Shown in pieces: positions 48,127 to 56,511 of a DNA stretch of 64,000 bases. The translations under genes were made by a program, and so were the position numbers. Source of the stretch: Afipia felis ATCC 53690 (lineage in GTDB: Bacteria > Pseudomonadota > Alphaproteobacteria > Rhizobiales > Xanthobacteraceae); contig NZ_KB375270.1 of NCBI RefSeq assembly GCF_000314735.2, forward strand, positions 3,912,001-3,976,000, written 5' to 3'. Position 1 is the first letter of the stretch; each line of letters starts with the position of its first letter. The notes beneath the pieces are model-generated. The model did no database searches. It was given only the letters and a program-made list of their open reading frames with translations, and was not told the DNA's origin.

Positions 48127-49785
48127 TTACTCCCCCGGCTGCAGCGCAGGCGCGCCTGCAAGCTCGGGATGGTCGGTAGCGGGTTCGGTCGCAATATGCG
48201 GCACGGCGCGGATGGTCATCCAGATATTGTAACAACCGATGACGGTGCCGATCAGGAACAGGAGGCCGCCGATCGCGCGGGCGATGTAATAGGGATGCAT
48301 CGCGACGAGCGAGTCGACGAAGGAGTAGGCGAGTGTGCCGCTCTCGTTATAGGTCCGCCACATCAGGCCCTGAATGATGCCGGAATTCCACATCGCGAAG
48401 ACGTAAGTAACGGTACCCGCCAGCGCGAGCCAGAAATGCGCCTCTACAAGACGGGCCGAATACATCGCTGGACGTTTCCACAGCCACGGCACGGAGGCAT
48501 AAATTGCGCCGAAGGTAATCATCGCCACCCAGCCGAGCGCACCGGCATGGACATGGCCGATGGTCCAGTCGGTGTAATGCGACAGTGCATTGACCGGACG
48601 GATCGCCATGAACGAGCCTTCAAACGTGGTCAATCCGTAGAACACCGCTGCGACCATCATGAAGCGCAGCACGGCGTCGTCGCGGACCTTGTGCCATGCG
48701 CCGTTGAGCGTCATCAGCGCGTTGCCTGCGGACACCCAGGACGGAATCAGAAGCATCAGCGAGAAGGTCATGCCGAGCGACTGCACCCATTGGGGCAGAG
48801 CCGTGTAGTGCAGATGGTGCGAGCCTGCCCACATGTAGAAGAAGGTAATGCCCCAGAAGCTGATGATCGACATCCGGTAGGAGTAGATAGGCCGCTCGGC
48901 GCGCTTGGGCATATAGTAGTACATCATGCCAAGAAAGCCGGACGTGAGGAAGAAGGCGACGGCGTTGTGGCCGTACCACCACTGGGTCATCGCATCCTGC
49001 ACGCCAGAGAACAGAGAGTAGCTTTTCACGCCCGCCCACGACACCGGGACTGCCAGGTTGTTGACGATGTGCAGCATCGCCACGACCAGGATGAAGGCGA
49101 GGTAATACCAGTTGGCGACGTAGATGTGTGGTTCCTTGCGATGCGCCAGTGTGCGCATGTAGAGGATGAAGTAGACCACCCACACCACGACGAGCCAGAT
49201 ATCGGCATACCATTCCGGCTCGGCATATTCCTTCGACTGCGTGATGCCCATCAGGTAGCCGGTCGCGGCGATGACGCAGAACAGGTTGTAGCCGAGAAGA
49301 ACAAACCACGGGCTGAGCTGGCCGGGAAGGCGCGCACGGCAGGTGCGCTGCATCACATAGAACGATGTCGCGATCAGCGCGTTGCCGCCGAATCCGAAGA
49401 TCACGCCGCTGGTGTGAACGGGGCGCAGGCGGCCAAAGCTCGACCATCCGGCATCGAAGGTAAGGTTGGGATTGACCAGAAGCCACGCCACCCAGTCGCC
49501 GACGAACATCGCGACCACGGCCCAGCCCATCGCGAGCAGAATGCCGACCTTGCTCGGGTCATCGTAATATTGGTTCAAGCGATCGGGAGAAGGTTCGGGA
49601 GAGTAGTATCCGGAGCCGACCCAGAAGATGCCAGCGAGTGCCGCGACCATCACCAGCGCGCCATGGACGCTGAACAGATCGGCTCGGCCTGCAATGGTCA
49701 TCACCGCGCCGGCGATGAACATGATAAGCAGAATGACGAGGCCTGACTCGCGCTCGTCTTTGGTGAGTTGTTCGATCATTCGCAT
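48127..49785 (-). CDS. ccoN: Cbb3-type cytochrome c oxidase subunit I
   Basis: The start is put at 49785 (552 residues, MRMIEQLTKDERESGL); the frame continues upstream but is not conserved there. Twelve or more membrane helices carry the heme-copper motifs: VHTSGVIFGFGGNAL, the CuB histidine pair in GSHHLHYTALP, the SYRMSIISFWGITFFYMWAG helix with the cross-link tyrosine, and the HVHAGALGWVAM heme-binding helix. It is the proton-pumping catalytic subunit of the high-affinity oxidase used at low oxygen. A FixK2-type box lies 181 bases upstream. Confidence 0.96.
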   Translation of the reverse strand: MRMIEQLTKDERESGLVILLIMFIAGAVMTIAGRADLFSVHGALVMVAALAGIFWVGSGYYSPEPSPDRLNQYYDDPSKVGILLAMGWAVVAMFVGDWVAWLLVNPNLTFDAGWSSFGRLRPVHTSGVIFGFGGNALIATSFYVMQRTCRARLPGQLSPWFVLLGYNLFCVIAATGYLMGITQSKEYAEPEWYADIWLVVVWVVYFILYMRTLAHRKEPHIYVANWYYLAFILVVAMLHIVNNLAVPVSWAGVKSYSLFSGVQDAMTQWWYGHNAVAFFLTSGFLGMMYYYMPKRAERPIYSYRMSIISFWGITFFYMWAGSHHLHYTALPQWVQSLGMTFSLMLLIPSWVSAGNALMTLNGAWHKVRDDAVLRFMMVAAVFYGLTTFEGSFMAIRPVNALSHYTDWTIGHVHAGALGWVAMITFGAIYASVPWLWKRPAMYSARLVEAHFWLALAGTVTYVFAMWNSGIIQGLMWRTYNESGTLAYSFVDSLVAMHPYYIARAIGGLLFLIGTVIGCYNIWMTIRAVPHIATEPATDHPELAGAPALQPGE

Positions 49786-49965
49786 CGTTATCTGCCCCGC
49801 ATCGGCGAATACCTGCTTGCCGCAGGCAAAGGATTCAAGGGTCGCGACGTTTTCGGAAGGAATCGAGCGCGACGTGCGCAACATATTCTAGAGCGTTTCA
49901 GCATGCCGTCATTCGGAATGATGAAAGAAGGTGATGACAATTTATCTGGCGTTGCGGCACGATTT

Positions 49966-49979
49966 TTGAGCTAACGCAA
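49966..49979 (-). promoter_or_regulatory. FixK2/FNR-type box upstream of ccoN
   Basis: TTGAGCTAACGCAA matches the Bradyrhizobium FixK2 consensus TTG(A/C)-N6-(T/G)CAA exactly. It is 181 bases from the ccoN start, so a promoter with the box at about -40 would give a leader of roughly 140 bases. ccoN (fixN) operons are known FixK2 targets. The stretch from here to 50268 holds no other clear feature. Confidence 0.6.
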
Positions 49980-50268
49980 AATATACAGGAAGTTGAATAA
50001 AATTCGATCAGGCCGTTGCCTTATCGAGAGTATTACGCGCAGGCGCAGTTGATCTATTCCGCTGTGAATGCGGACTTCCCCGATTATTTCGGAGCGTATG
50101 TCTCGCCCAACCACAGTGATCGCCTGACTGGCCACCTTGGTGCGGCCTTCGCAGCAAATAGGGCAATCGCAGTACCCTCAATTAGGCTGGGCAACTCCTC
50201 GACACCTCTGAGAGTGGTTGTATAGACTATGAACCTGAGGAAGGCCCGGCACTAAATGGAGAGCGGGC

Positions 50269-51657
50269 ATGGAGGAGTTTGACCGCGCAGATTGGAGGCC
50301 TGGCGAGTTCGGCTTGCAGCGAAACGTCGAGGCGCTCCGACTGATCTACGATACGGCACCAATCGGACTCGCATTCCTGTCGCCGGACTGTCGTTATCTG
50401 CAGATCAATCAGCGCCTTACAGAGATCTGCGGTATTTCAATCGAAGGGCACCTGGGTCGGACGGTGCGCGAATGCGTGCCAATGCTGGCGGATTCCATTG
50501 AAGGAATCGTGCGATCAATCGTGACAACCGGGAATCCGGTCACAGGTGTTGAGGTCAGTGGCCAACGTCCAGGGGAAAACGAGCATCGTACGTGGACCAC
50601 GTACTGGCATCCGGTTCGAGGTCTTCAAGGCGACATTGTCGGAGTGAATGTCGCGGCCGAAGAGATTACCGGGCGCCAGCTAGCTGAGACGAAGCTACGC
50701 GAAAGAGAGCAGCAATTCTATTCACTGTCGAATTTAATCCCACAGCTCGTCTGGATGGCAGATGCAGCCGGTCATATCTTCTGGTTCAATAGCCGCTGGT
50801 ATGAATACACTGGATTGCCCTCGATAGAAAGCGAGCCATATGATTGGCACAGCGTGCTTGATCCTGTCTCACGGACGAAAGCGGACTCGGGATGGCAGCA
50901 AGCTCTAAAAGAGGGCGTTCCATTAGAGTTGGAGCTCGGTCTGCGAGGCCGCGAAGGTGAGTGCCGTCCATTCCTCACTCGGGTAATCCCGCTGCGCGAT
51001 GTATCCGGCGAGGTCTATCGCTGGATTGGTACTCATGTCGATATCAGCGAACAGAAGCGGCGAGAGGAGCACATCCGTTTTATCGCCCTTGAACTGTCAC
51101 ATCGCACAAAGAACCTTCTTGCGGTTGTGATAGCGGTGGCCAAGCAGACCGCACTCTATGCGAACGATATCCAACATTATCAAGAGTGCTTCGTAAGTCG
51201 GTTGGATGCCCTCTCTCATTGCCACGATCTGCTCGTGAGGGATAATTGGCAGGGTGCACCGCTTCATGATTTGGTGACCGCGCAAATGAAGCCGTTCAAC
51301 GAGATCGACTCGGGGCGTATCAAAGCGTCTGGGCCGTTGGTGATTCTCCGACCCGATGCGGTGCAAAATCTCGGACTGGCGCTGCACGAACTGGCTACGA
51401 ATGCGTCAAAGCATGGCGCGTTATCCAATACATCTGGAAATGTGCTGATTAACTGGCACGTTGATCCTCAGAATGGTCGCGTCCGTGTCTTGTGGTCTGA
51501 ACAGGGTGGTCCCTCCGTGATACCTCCACGCAAGCATGGGTTCGGTCATGTGGTGATTGAGCAAGTCGTGCCGCGATCTCTGGATGGTCACAGTAAGTTG
51601 GAATTTCTGCCAACGGGCGTGAATTGGACGTTCGATTTCTCAAATCGAAACGAGTGA
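50269..51657 (+). CDS. PAS-PAS HWE-family histidine kinase
   Basis: The 462-residue cytoplasmic kinase has two PAS domains (about 20-130 and 145-270) and an HWE-type kinase core: phospho-acceptor in ELSHRTKNLLAVV (about residue 285), N box HELATNASKHGAL and the WSEQGGP segment carrying the WxE signature. No membrane helix is present, so it senses an internal or diffusible signal. HWE kinases in this group often act in the general stress or light response. No response regulator is adjacent. Confidence 0.9.
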   Translation: MEEFDRADWRPGEFGLQRNVEALRLIYDTAPIGLAFLSPDCRYLQINQRLTEICGISIEGHLGRTVRECVPMLADSIEGIVRSIVTTGNPVTGVEVSGQRPGENEHRTWTTYWHPVRGLQGDIVGVNVAAEEITGRQLAETKLREREQQFYSLSNLIPQLVWMADAAGHIFWFNSRWYEYTGLPSIESEPYDWHSVLDPVSRTKADSGWQQALKEGVPLELELGLRGREGECRPFLTRVIPLRDVSGEVYRWIGTHVDISEQKRREEHIRFIALELSHRTKNLLAVVIAVAKQTALYANDIQHYQECFVSRLDALSHCHDLLVRDNWQGAPLHDLVTAQMKPFNEIDSGRIKASGPLVILRPDAVQNLGLALHELATNASKHGALSNTSGNVLINWHVDPQNGRVRVLWSEQGGPSVIPPRKHGFGHVVIEQVVPRSLDGHSKLEFLPTGVNWTFDFSNRNE

Positions 51658-51800
51658 TGCATCAGATTTCATTTGAGAAAATGGAATGGAAAAGGTAACC
51701 GTCTCCGTCCTACACGAATATGAGTTTCCCGTGTTGGCGATGCGCATTGGGATGCTTTAGCTTAAAAGCCAGGTTCGATTGAATAGTTGCAACTCCGATA

Positions 51801-52187
51801 TCATTGCACGACGCGGGCTCTGAGTTTTGTATACTCCTGTTCAGAGATAGATCCCGTTGATTTGAGCCGATCGAGTTTTTCAATCTCATCGGCTGCACTG
51901 AATCCCACGAATTTGCGTAGCTCGTCCCGAGCTTCCTTGGCTTGAGCCTGCTCCCGCTCCGCCATGCTTCGTCCTTGCGTAAGGATGTATGCGAAGATGC
52001 CGATGTAAGGCAGTACGATCAGAAAAATAACCCAAAGTACTTTGCCAAGACCGGATACATCGTGGCGACGAAAAAGGTCTCTCGACACGGTTATAAGCAG
52101 CCAAAACCAAAGGATGAACATGAACACGGCAAAAACGTCTGCCACGAAATTGGTGAATGTGAAGCCGCCTTGAAACAGCATCTTCAT
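51801..52187 (-). CDS. PLDc_N/SHOCT-domain membrane protein
   Basis: The 128-residue protein has two membrane helices (about 10-35 and 47-70, with LWVIFLIVLPYIGIFAYIL) in the PLDc_N arrangement, and a C-terminal SHOCT helix pair (EIEKLDRLKSTGSISEQEY, then TKLRARV). SHOCT domains mediate oligomerisation. Its role is unknown. It is separated from the neighbouring genes and is probably transcribed alone. Confidence 0.85.
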   Translation of the reverse strand: MKMLFQGGFTFTNFVADVFAVFMFILWFWLLITVSRDLFRRHDVSGLGKVLWVIFLIVLPYIGIFAYILTQGRSMAEREQAQAKEARDELRKFVGFSAADEIEKLDRLKSTGSISEQEYTKLRARVVQ

Positions 52188-52264
52188 CCTCTCTCTCGTT
52201 GGTGATGGTCATAATCGCCGAGATTTCGTTGCTTGCTCAGTCTCGTTCATGGTTTCAGCTTCGG

Positions 52265-52969
52265 CTAGACGAGAGTAACTTTTCCTGTTGCCAAGTCGTA
52301 CACCCCGCCGACCACCCGAATTTTCTTCTTCGCAACCATGTCGGACAAGATGGGTGTCGCAGTCTGGAGGCGTTTGACGTTGTACTGTACGTTTGCAACG
52401 ACGGCGCGTTGCTCAAGATTGTCGCCGGGCTTTTTCACGACTGGCTCAATGCCTGGCTTCATCGCTCTCGCGAGATCCGCGATGTGGCCGGGCAGCTTGT
52501 TGCCTTTCTGAAGTGCTGCGACTGTCGCATTGACGGCACCGCAACTGCTGTGGCCGAGCACCATGATGAGTTTGGTGCCAAGGACTGCGGCGCCAAACTC
52601 CAGACTTGCCAGACCCTCGGTTGTTACGAAATTGCCGGCGACGCGGACGACAAATAGATCGCCCGGCGACTGATCAAATGCGAGTTCGGGTGCGATGCGG
52701 GAATCGGCGCATCCCAATATTGCGGCGAATGGAGCCTGGCCGGAAGCACGGCTGGCACGGCCAGAGGAGAAGTCACGTTCGCGCGGCTGGTTCGCTACGT
52801 AACGTTCATTACCATCGACCAGAAGTTTCAGCGCCGCGTCTGGGGTGTCGGCCGCTCTGACAGGTTGAGCTTCGGCAATGTTGATGAAGGGTGTTGTTGC
52901 CAGCGCCGCGGCGCCCGTCTGTAGAAACGCACGGCGACTGATGCCGGAAGCCAAACAAGATCTGCACAT
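52265..52969 (-). CDS. Tat-exported beta-class carbonic anhydrase
   Basis: The 234-residue enzyme has a twin-arginine leader (SRRAFLQTGAAALATTP) and a complete beta-carbonic-anhydrase site: zinc ligands C87, H140 and C143 with the Asp-Arg dyad in CADSR. It should interconvert CO2 and bicarbonate in the periplasm. Formate dehydrogenase (makes CO2) and urease (makes CO2 and ammonia) are encoded nearby, but no operon link is seen. Confidence 0.92.
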   Translation of the reverse strand: MCRSCLASGISRRAFLQTGAAALATTPFINIAEAQPVRAADTPDAALKLLVDGNERYVANQPRERDFSSGRASRASGQAPFAAILGCADSRIAPELAFDQSPGDLFVVRVAGNFVTTEGLASLEFGAAVLGTKLIMVLGHSSCGAVNATVAALQKGNKLPGHIADLARAMKPGIEPVVKKPGDNLEQRAVVANVQYNVKRLQTATPILSDMVAKKKIRVVGGVYDLATGKVTLV

Positions 52970-53294
52970 GGCGTAAATCCTCCAGTTCTATCGAGTGACA
53001 AGTCTACGAAAAGAGAAGGAGAGAGACGTCGCCGTGTCTCAAAGGCTACTATGGATCAGAACTTGGGAGCAAGCGCCGGATTCTGGCGAGAGGATTTGAT
53101 TAAAGGTGTCGGGACTATCTGCGTCGCTGACACGATTCCGAAGAGTATCGCTTCGTACGATTGAGATGACGTCAGTCAGATATTGAACCCGCGATGTTCA
53201 CGCGCTCCGGCGAAAGTAGGGCAATATGCCCATTGGAATTTGTCGTCAGGGTATGAATGTAAAGTGGAGGCGCTATCAGCGGCTCCCATAACCG
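52970..53294. other. Intergenic region with no supported gene
   Basis: This 325-base stretch contains a 37-codon plus-strand ORF at 53051-53164 (MDQNLGASAGFWREDLIKGV) that lacks a convincing ribosome-binding site, and a GATGACGTCAG sequence at 53165-53175. I see no RNA gene. The carbonic anhydrase gene is transcribed away from it. Confidence 0.45.
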
Positions 53295-53564
53295 GTGATG
53301 GACCCGATACGACTTTCAAGAAGCTGCATGTCCACTTGGGTCGTTTTCGCTAAGAACTCGCGCATAGGTCCAGCCACCTTGCGCGGGACATATGTCGAAG
53401 CGAGCGGCAATATTTCGTTCGGTCCGGGCTTGGGCGCCAACGTTCTCATCGGCGGATCTCAGTGGACAATTGCCTTGCAACCTTTATCCGTTGAGCGGAG
53501 GTTGGAATCAACCTCGCGGCAGGCGTGACTCGTCTGACGCTGAGCCGTATGGGGAAGCCTTGAG
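53295..53564 (+). pseudogene. DUF992 protein relic, truncated and frameshifted
   Basis: The first frame (53295-53528) contains STWVVFAKNSRIGPATLRGTY then FGPGLGANVLIGGSQ and IALQPLSVE, matching the second half of the small secreted DUF992 family. After SVE the frame breaks: the family's ending (VGINLAAGVTRLTLS) is encoded in another frame up to a stop near 53564. The signal peptide and first half are not recognisable. It is thus a decayed gene beside the urease locus. Confidence 0.6.
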
Positions 53565-53591
53565 AAAATCGGATGGTTGATCGAGTGAGCC

Positions 53592-54227
53592 TCACGCCGG
53601 CAAGCGGTGATCTATTTCGACGCCGCCGTTTTTGACAATGAAGTCGATGATCGTCTGGAGGCCTTCGTTTCGTGACAGATCGGTGAACCCAAACGGACGG
53701 CCGCGGCGCATCCGCTCGGCGTCCTTGCGCATGACATCGAGGTCAACGTTCACATGTGGAGCAAGATCGGACTTGTTGATCACAAGGAAATCCGAGCGCG
53801 TGATCCCGGGACCGCCTTTGCGGGGAATCTCCTCGCCCTGACACACTGAAATGACGTAGAGCGTCAGATCGGCGAGGTCCGGGGAGAATGTTGCGGCGAG
53901 ATTGTCGCCGCCCGATTCAATAAAAATAATGTCGAGGTCCGGAAATTTTCGATTCATCTCGGCGATGGCCTGGAGATTGATGGATGCATCCTCGCGGATA
54001 GCCGTATGGGGGCAACCTCCTGTCTCGACCCCCAGAATGCGATCCTCCGAGAGTGCCTGATGCCGCGCCAAAATCAGCGCGTCCTCCTTCGTATAGATGT
54101 CGTTAGTGATGACGGCGATAGACAGTTGTCCGCGCAGCGCTTTGCAGAGCTTTTCTGTCAGTGTTGTTTTGCCCGAGCCGACCGGGCCGCCGATGCCGAC
54201 CCGAAGAGGTCCGTTGTGCGACGACAT
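53592..54227 (-). CDS. ureG: Urease accessory GTPase UreG
   Basis: The 211-residue SIMIBI-class GTPase has the P-loop [14 protein letters not shown] (about residues 12-25), the CPH metal-binding motif in [11 protein letters not shown], the [13 protein letters not shown] segment and the NKSDLAPHV guanine-binding motif. It drives nickel insertion into urease by GTP hydrolysis with UreE, UreF and UreD. It follows ureE with 28 bases between, on the strand opposite to ureDABC. Confidence 0.97.
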   Translation of the reverse strand: MSSHNGPLRVGIGGPVGSGKTTLTEKLCKALRGQLSIAVITNDIYTKEDALILARHQALSEDRILGVETGGCPHTAIREDASINLQAIAEMNRKFPDLDIIFIESGGDNLAATFSPDLADLTLYVISVCQGEEIPRKGGPGITRSDFLVINKSDLAPHVNVDLDVMRKDAERMRRGRPFGFTDLSRNEGLQTIIDFIVKNGGVEIDHRLPA

Positions 54228-54255
54228 GAAGAATTCCTCATGAAGCTATTATGCT

Positions 54256-54789
54256 TCAGTCATGGTGATGATGATGTGAATGGGCGTGATTGTGGTGATG
54301 ATCGTGCGCATGGTCGTGATCGTGACCATGATCATGGCCGTGCTCGTGACCATGGCCTGCATAAGCGCCGCGCACCGGATTAAAGGGTGCGACGATCTCA
54401 TGCACCTTGGCATCAAGGCCCTCCAGCATTGCCTTGATGACGTGATCGCGCAGGATCAGGATTCTGTCAGTTGCGATTGCAGCAGGCAGATGACGGTTGC
54501 CGATATGCCAGGCGAGTTCCGCAAGGTGAGCGCTATTGCGTCCCGTGATTTCGTAGAGGGGCTCGTCAGCGGCGACGATGCCCACAACCGCACCGTTGTC
54601 GAGCACCAGCTGATCTCCGGCGATCAGAATCACGGGATCTGGAAGGTCTACGAGAACGTCATTCCCATTCGTCAGGTTGATGGTCTTGCGCCGCAAATGG
54701 CGTTCGTCGTGCTGCAGTACGGCCGTGCCAAATGTTTGTGCCTCAATTTTAGTCCTTGATGCAGCTCTAACAGCGATTGCCCGCAACAT
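54256..54789 (-). CDS. ureE: Urease nickel chaperone UreE with His-rich tail
   Basis: The 177-residue protein has the UreE N-terminal peptide-binding domain and the C-terminal metal-binding domain ([10 protein letters not shown], about residues 92-101). It ends in a tail of about 35 residues that is mainly His, with Asp, Gly and Ala spacers, the nickel-binding region. It delivers nickel to UreG and is transcribed with it, divergent from ureDABC. The tail is encoded by a GTG/CAT-rich repeat from about 54258 to 54360. Confidence 0.96.
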   Translation of the reverse strand: MLRAIAVRAASRTKIEAQTFGTAVLQHDERHLRRKTINLTNGNDVLVDLPDPVILIAGDQLVLDNGAVVGIVAADEPLYEITGRNSAHLAELAWHIGNRHLPAAIATDRILILRDHVIKAMLEGLDAKVHEIVAPFNPVRGAYAGHGHEHGHDHGHDHDHAHDHHHNHAHSHHHHHD

Positions 54790-54919
54790 GGCGTCCTCTT
54801 TCTGTCCAGATACTGATTCAATTTTTAAAGAAACATCGTATCGCGCATGTTAATCTGCCGTAACTTACGGGCTTACTCAAGCAAGCTGTTGCGGCTGCTC
54901 AGTGCTAAAGTCAATTCGC

Positions 54920-54935
54920 TGGTTTTCGTGTTGCA
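54920..54935 (+). promoter_or_regulatory. Sigma-54-like promoter upstream of ureD
   Basis: TGGTTTTCGTGTTGCA carries the -24 GG and -12 GC elements separated by 10 bases, with TGG and TTGCA matching the consensus TGGCAC-N5-TTGCA at the essential positions. The -12 element is about 100 bases before ureD. Urease genes in many proteobacteria are under nitrogen control through NtrC and sigma-54, which this would fit. I did not find a clear NtrC site. Confidence 0.4.
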
Positions 54936-55032
54936 GGCTATTTGGGGTCGAGCTAAGCTTAAACCCAATCCGCAGGCAGGTGTTACGGAACACCGTCACC
55001 TATATAACAATCGCACGGGCAAGGAGTGCTCC

Positions 55033-55860
55033 TTGAAGGCGAATTGTTGGCGTGCAGAGCTTGAGCTTTGGCTGGAGCGTCATGATGGCAAAACGCGGTT
55101 GATGCGTCGGCGTCATGTTGGTCCGCTTGCCATCCAGCGTCCTTTCCATCCTGAATCCGATGGTACAGCCCATGTCTATCTCCTGCATCCGCCGGGAGGC
55201 GTTGCCGGCGGCGACAGTTTAGAGATCACCTGCCATGTTGAATCGGGAGCGCGCGCCGTCCTGACGACGCCTGGTGCCACCAAGTTCTACCGCAGCGATC
55301 ATCAGAGCAGGCAGCGCACCGTGATCAATGTCGGCGCTGGCGCTGTTTGCGAATATCTCCCTCAGGAATCCATCATTTATAATGGCGCGGACACCCGCGT
55401 TGAAACGCGCGTGATGCTCGCGGATGTCGATGCGACCTATGTCGGGTGGGATTTTTTCAGCTTCGGCCGTCCCGCTTCGGGTGAACGCTTTGCGGACGGC
55501 TCGATGCAACAGCGCGTCGAGGTGTCGATCGGGGGGCGGCCTGTCTGGTTCGAGCGCCTTTCGCTTCAGGGAGACTCGTACCTCGGCCGCGCGCTGTTCG
55601 CATTTGGTGGCCGGCCGATTATTGGCACCATGGTGTATGTCGGACCTATTGCCGGAAATGCTGCCGAGCGGACCCGAGCCGAATTCGAAGAAGCCGATGG
55701 CCGTGTCTTTTCGGTGAGTCAACTCAAACAGGGTGTTGTTTGCCGCTACCTCGGTGAAAGCATGTCGGAGGGCAAATCGCTTTTCGCGCGTGCTTGGAAC
55801 GTGTTGCGCGATGCTGGTCAGAGGAAGCCGGCGGCAATGCCGCGTATATGGGCAACCTGA
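55033..55860 (+). CDS. ureD: Urease accessory protein UreD
   Basis: The start is placed at TTG 55033, six bases after AAGGAG, giving 275 residues, the usual UreD length; the frame is open back to 54847 but that part is not conserved. UreD hallmarks are HPPGGVAGGDSLEI, LTTPGATKFYRS, EYLPQESIIYNGAD and TYVGWDFFSFGRPASGE. UreD binds apo-urease and provides the nickel tunnel with UreF and UreG. It heads the ureDABC operon. Confidence 0.92.
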   Translation: MKANCWRAELELWLERHDGKTRLMRRRHVGPLAIQRPFHPESDGTAHVYLLHPPGGVAGGDSLEITCHVESGARAVLTTPGATKFYRSDHQSRQRTVINVGAGAVCEYLPQESIIYNGADTRVETRVMLADVDATYVGWDFFSFGRPASGERFADGSMQQRVEVSIGGRPVWFERLSLQGDSYLGRALFAFGGRPIIGTMVYVGPIAGNAAERTRAEFEEADGRVFSVSQLKQGVVCRYLGESMSEGKSLFARAWNVLRDAGQRKPAAMPRIWAT

Positions 55861-55884
55861 GACAGCGTAGAAGAGGGTTGAACG

Positions 55885-56187
55885 ATGGAACTGCTACCTC
55901 GCGAGAAAGACAAGCTCCTGCTTTTCACCGCCGGATTGGTGGCGGAGCGCCGGAAGGCGCGCGGTGTGAAGCTCAACTATCCGGAAGTGATTGCGTATAT
56001 CTCTGCCGCCATTCTGGAGGCCGCGCGCGATGGTAAAACCGTTGCGGAGTTGATGTCGTATGGCGCTACGCTTCTCACGCGAGATGATGTGATGGAAGGC
56101 GTGCCTGAAATGATCCACGACATTCAGGTTGAGGCGACGTTCCCCGACGGCACCAAATTGGTCACGGTCCATAACCCAATTCCATAG
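55885..56187 (+). CDS. ureA: Urease gamma subunit
   Basis: The 100-residue protein is a full Ure[48 protein letters not shown] and a C-terminal [20 protein letters not shown] region. It forms the urease (gamma-beta-alpha) core with UreB and UreC in the cytoplasm. It starts 24 bases after ureD and is followed nine bases later by ureB. Confidence 0.97.
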   Translation: MELLPREKDKLLLFTAGLVAERRKARGVKLNYPEVIAYISAAILEAARDGKTVAELMSYGATLLTRDDVMEGVPEMIHDIQVEATFPDGTKLVTVHNPIP

Positions 56188-56196
56188 GAGTCCGCG

Positions 56197-56502
56197 ATGA
56201 TTCCCGGCGAATACTTCATTGAGGATGGCTCCGTGGAGCTGAATGCAGGTCGAAAGACTTGCAAGATTGAAGTCAAGAATTCCGGCGATCGGCCGATCCA
56301 GGTCGGTTCGCATTATCATTTCTACGAAACGAACGAAGCGCTGGTTTTCGACCGCGACAAAGCGAAAGGCTTTCGCCTTAATATCCCTGCGGGAACTGCC
56401 GTGCGTTTTGAACCCGGCCAGGATCGCGCGGTTGAACTCGTCGCGCTGGATGGCGATCGCAAGGTCTATGGCTTTAACGCCAAGATCATGGGCAAACTGT
56501 AG
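56197..56502 (+). CDS. ureB: Urease beta subunit
   Basis: The 101-residue protein is a full Ure[39 protein letters not shown] and [12 protein letters not shown] segments, all conserved in the family. It packs on UreC in the holoenzyme trimer. It is nine bases before ureC. Confidence 0.97.
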   Translation: MIPGEYFIEDGSVELNAGRKTCKIEVKNSGDRPIQVGSHYHFYETNEALVFDRDKAKGFRLNIPAGTAVRFEPGQDRAVELVALDGDRKVYGFNAKIMGKL

Positions 56503-56511
56503 GAGGGATGG

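Noticed and set aside
48169..49746. Long plus-strand ORF (525 codons)
   Set aside because: It is antisense to ccoN and has the His/Arg/Asp-rich composition of a shadow frame.
50016..50225. 69-codon plus-strand ORF with TTG start before the HWE kinase
   Set aside because: There is no clear ribosome-binding site and no recognisable family; not enough support to call a gene.
53051..53164. 37-codon plus-strand ORF upstream of the DUF992 relic
   Set aside because: Weak ribosome-binding site and no recognised similarity; too short to support.
54258..54360. Repetitive CAT/GTG-rich stretch that looks like a short tandem repeat
   Set aside because: It encodes the His-rich nickel-binding tail of UreE and needs no separate explanation.
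54847..55032. N-terminal extension of ureD
   Set aside because: The 62 extra codons have no counterpart in UreD proteins and cover the sigma-54-like promoter; the TTG at 55033 with AAGGAG fits the family length.
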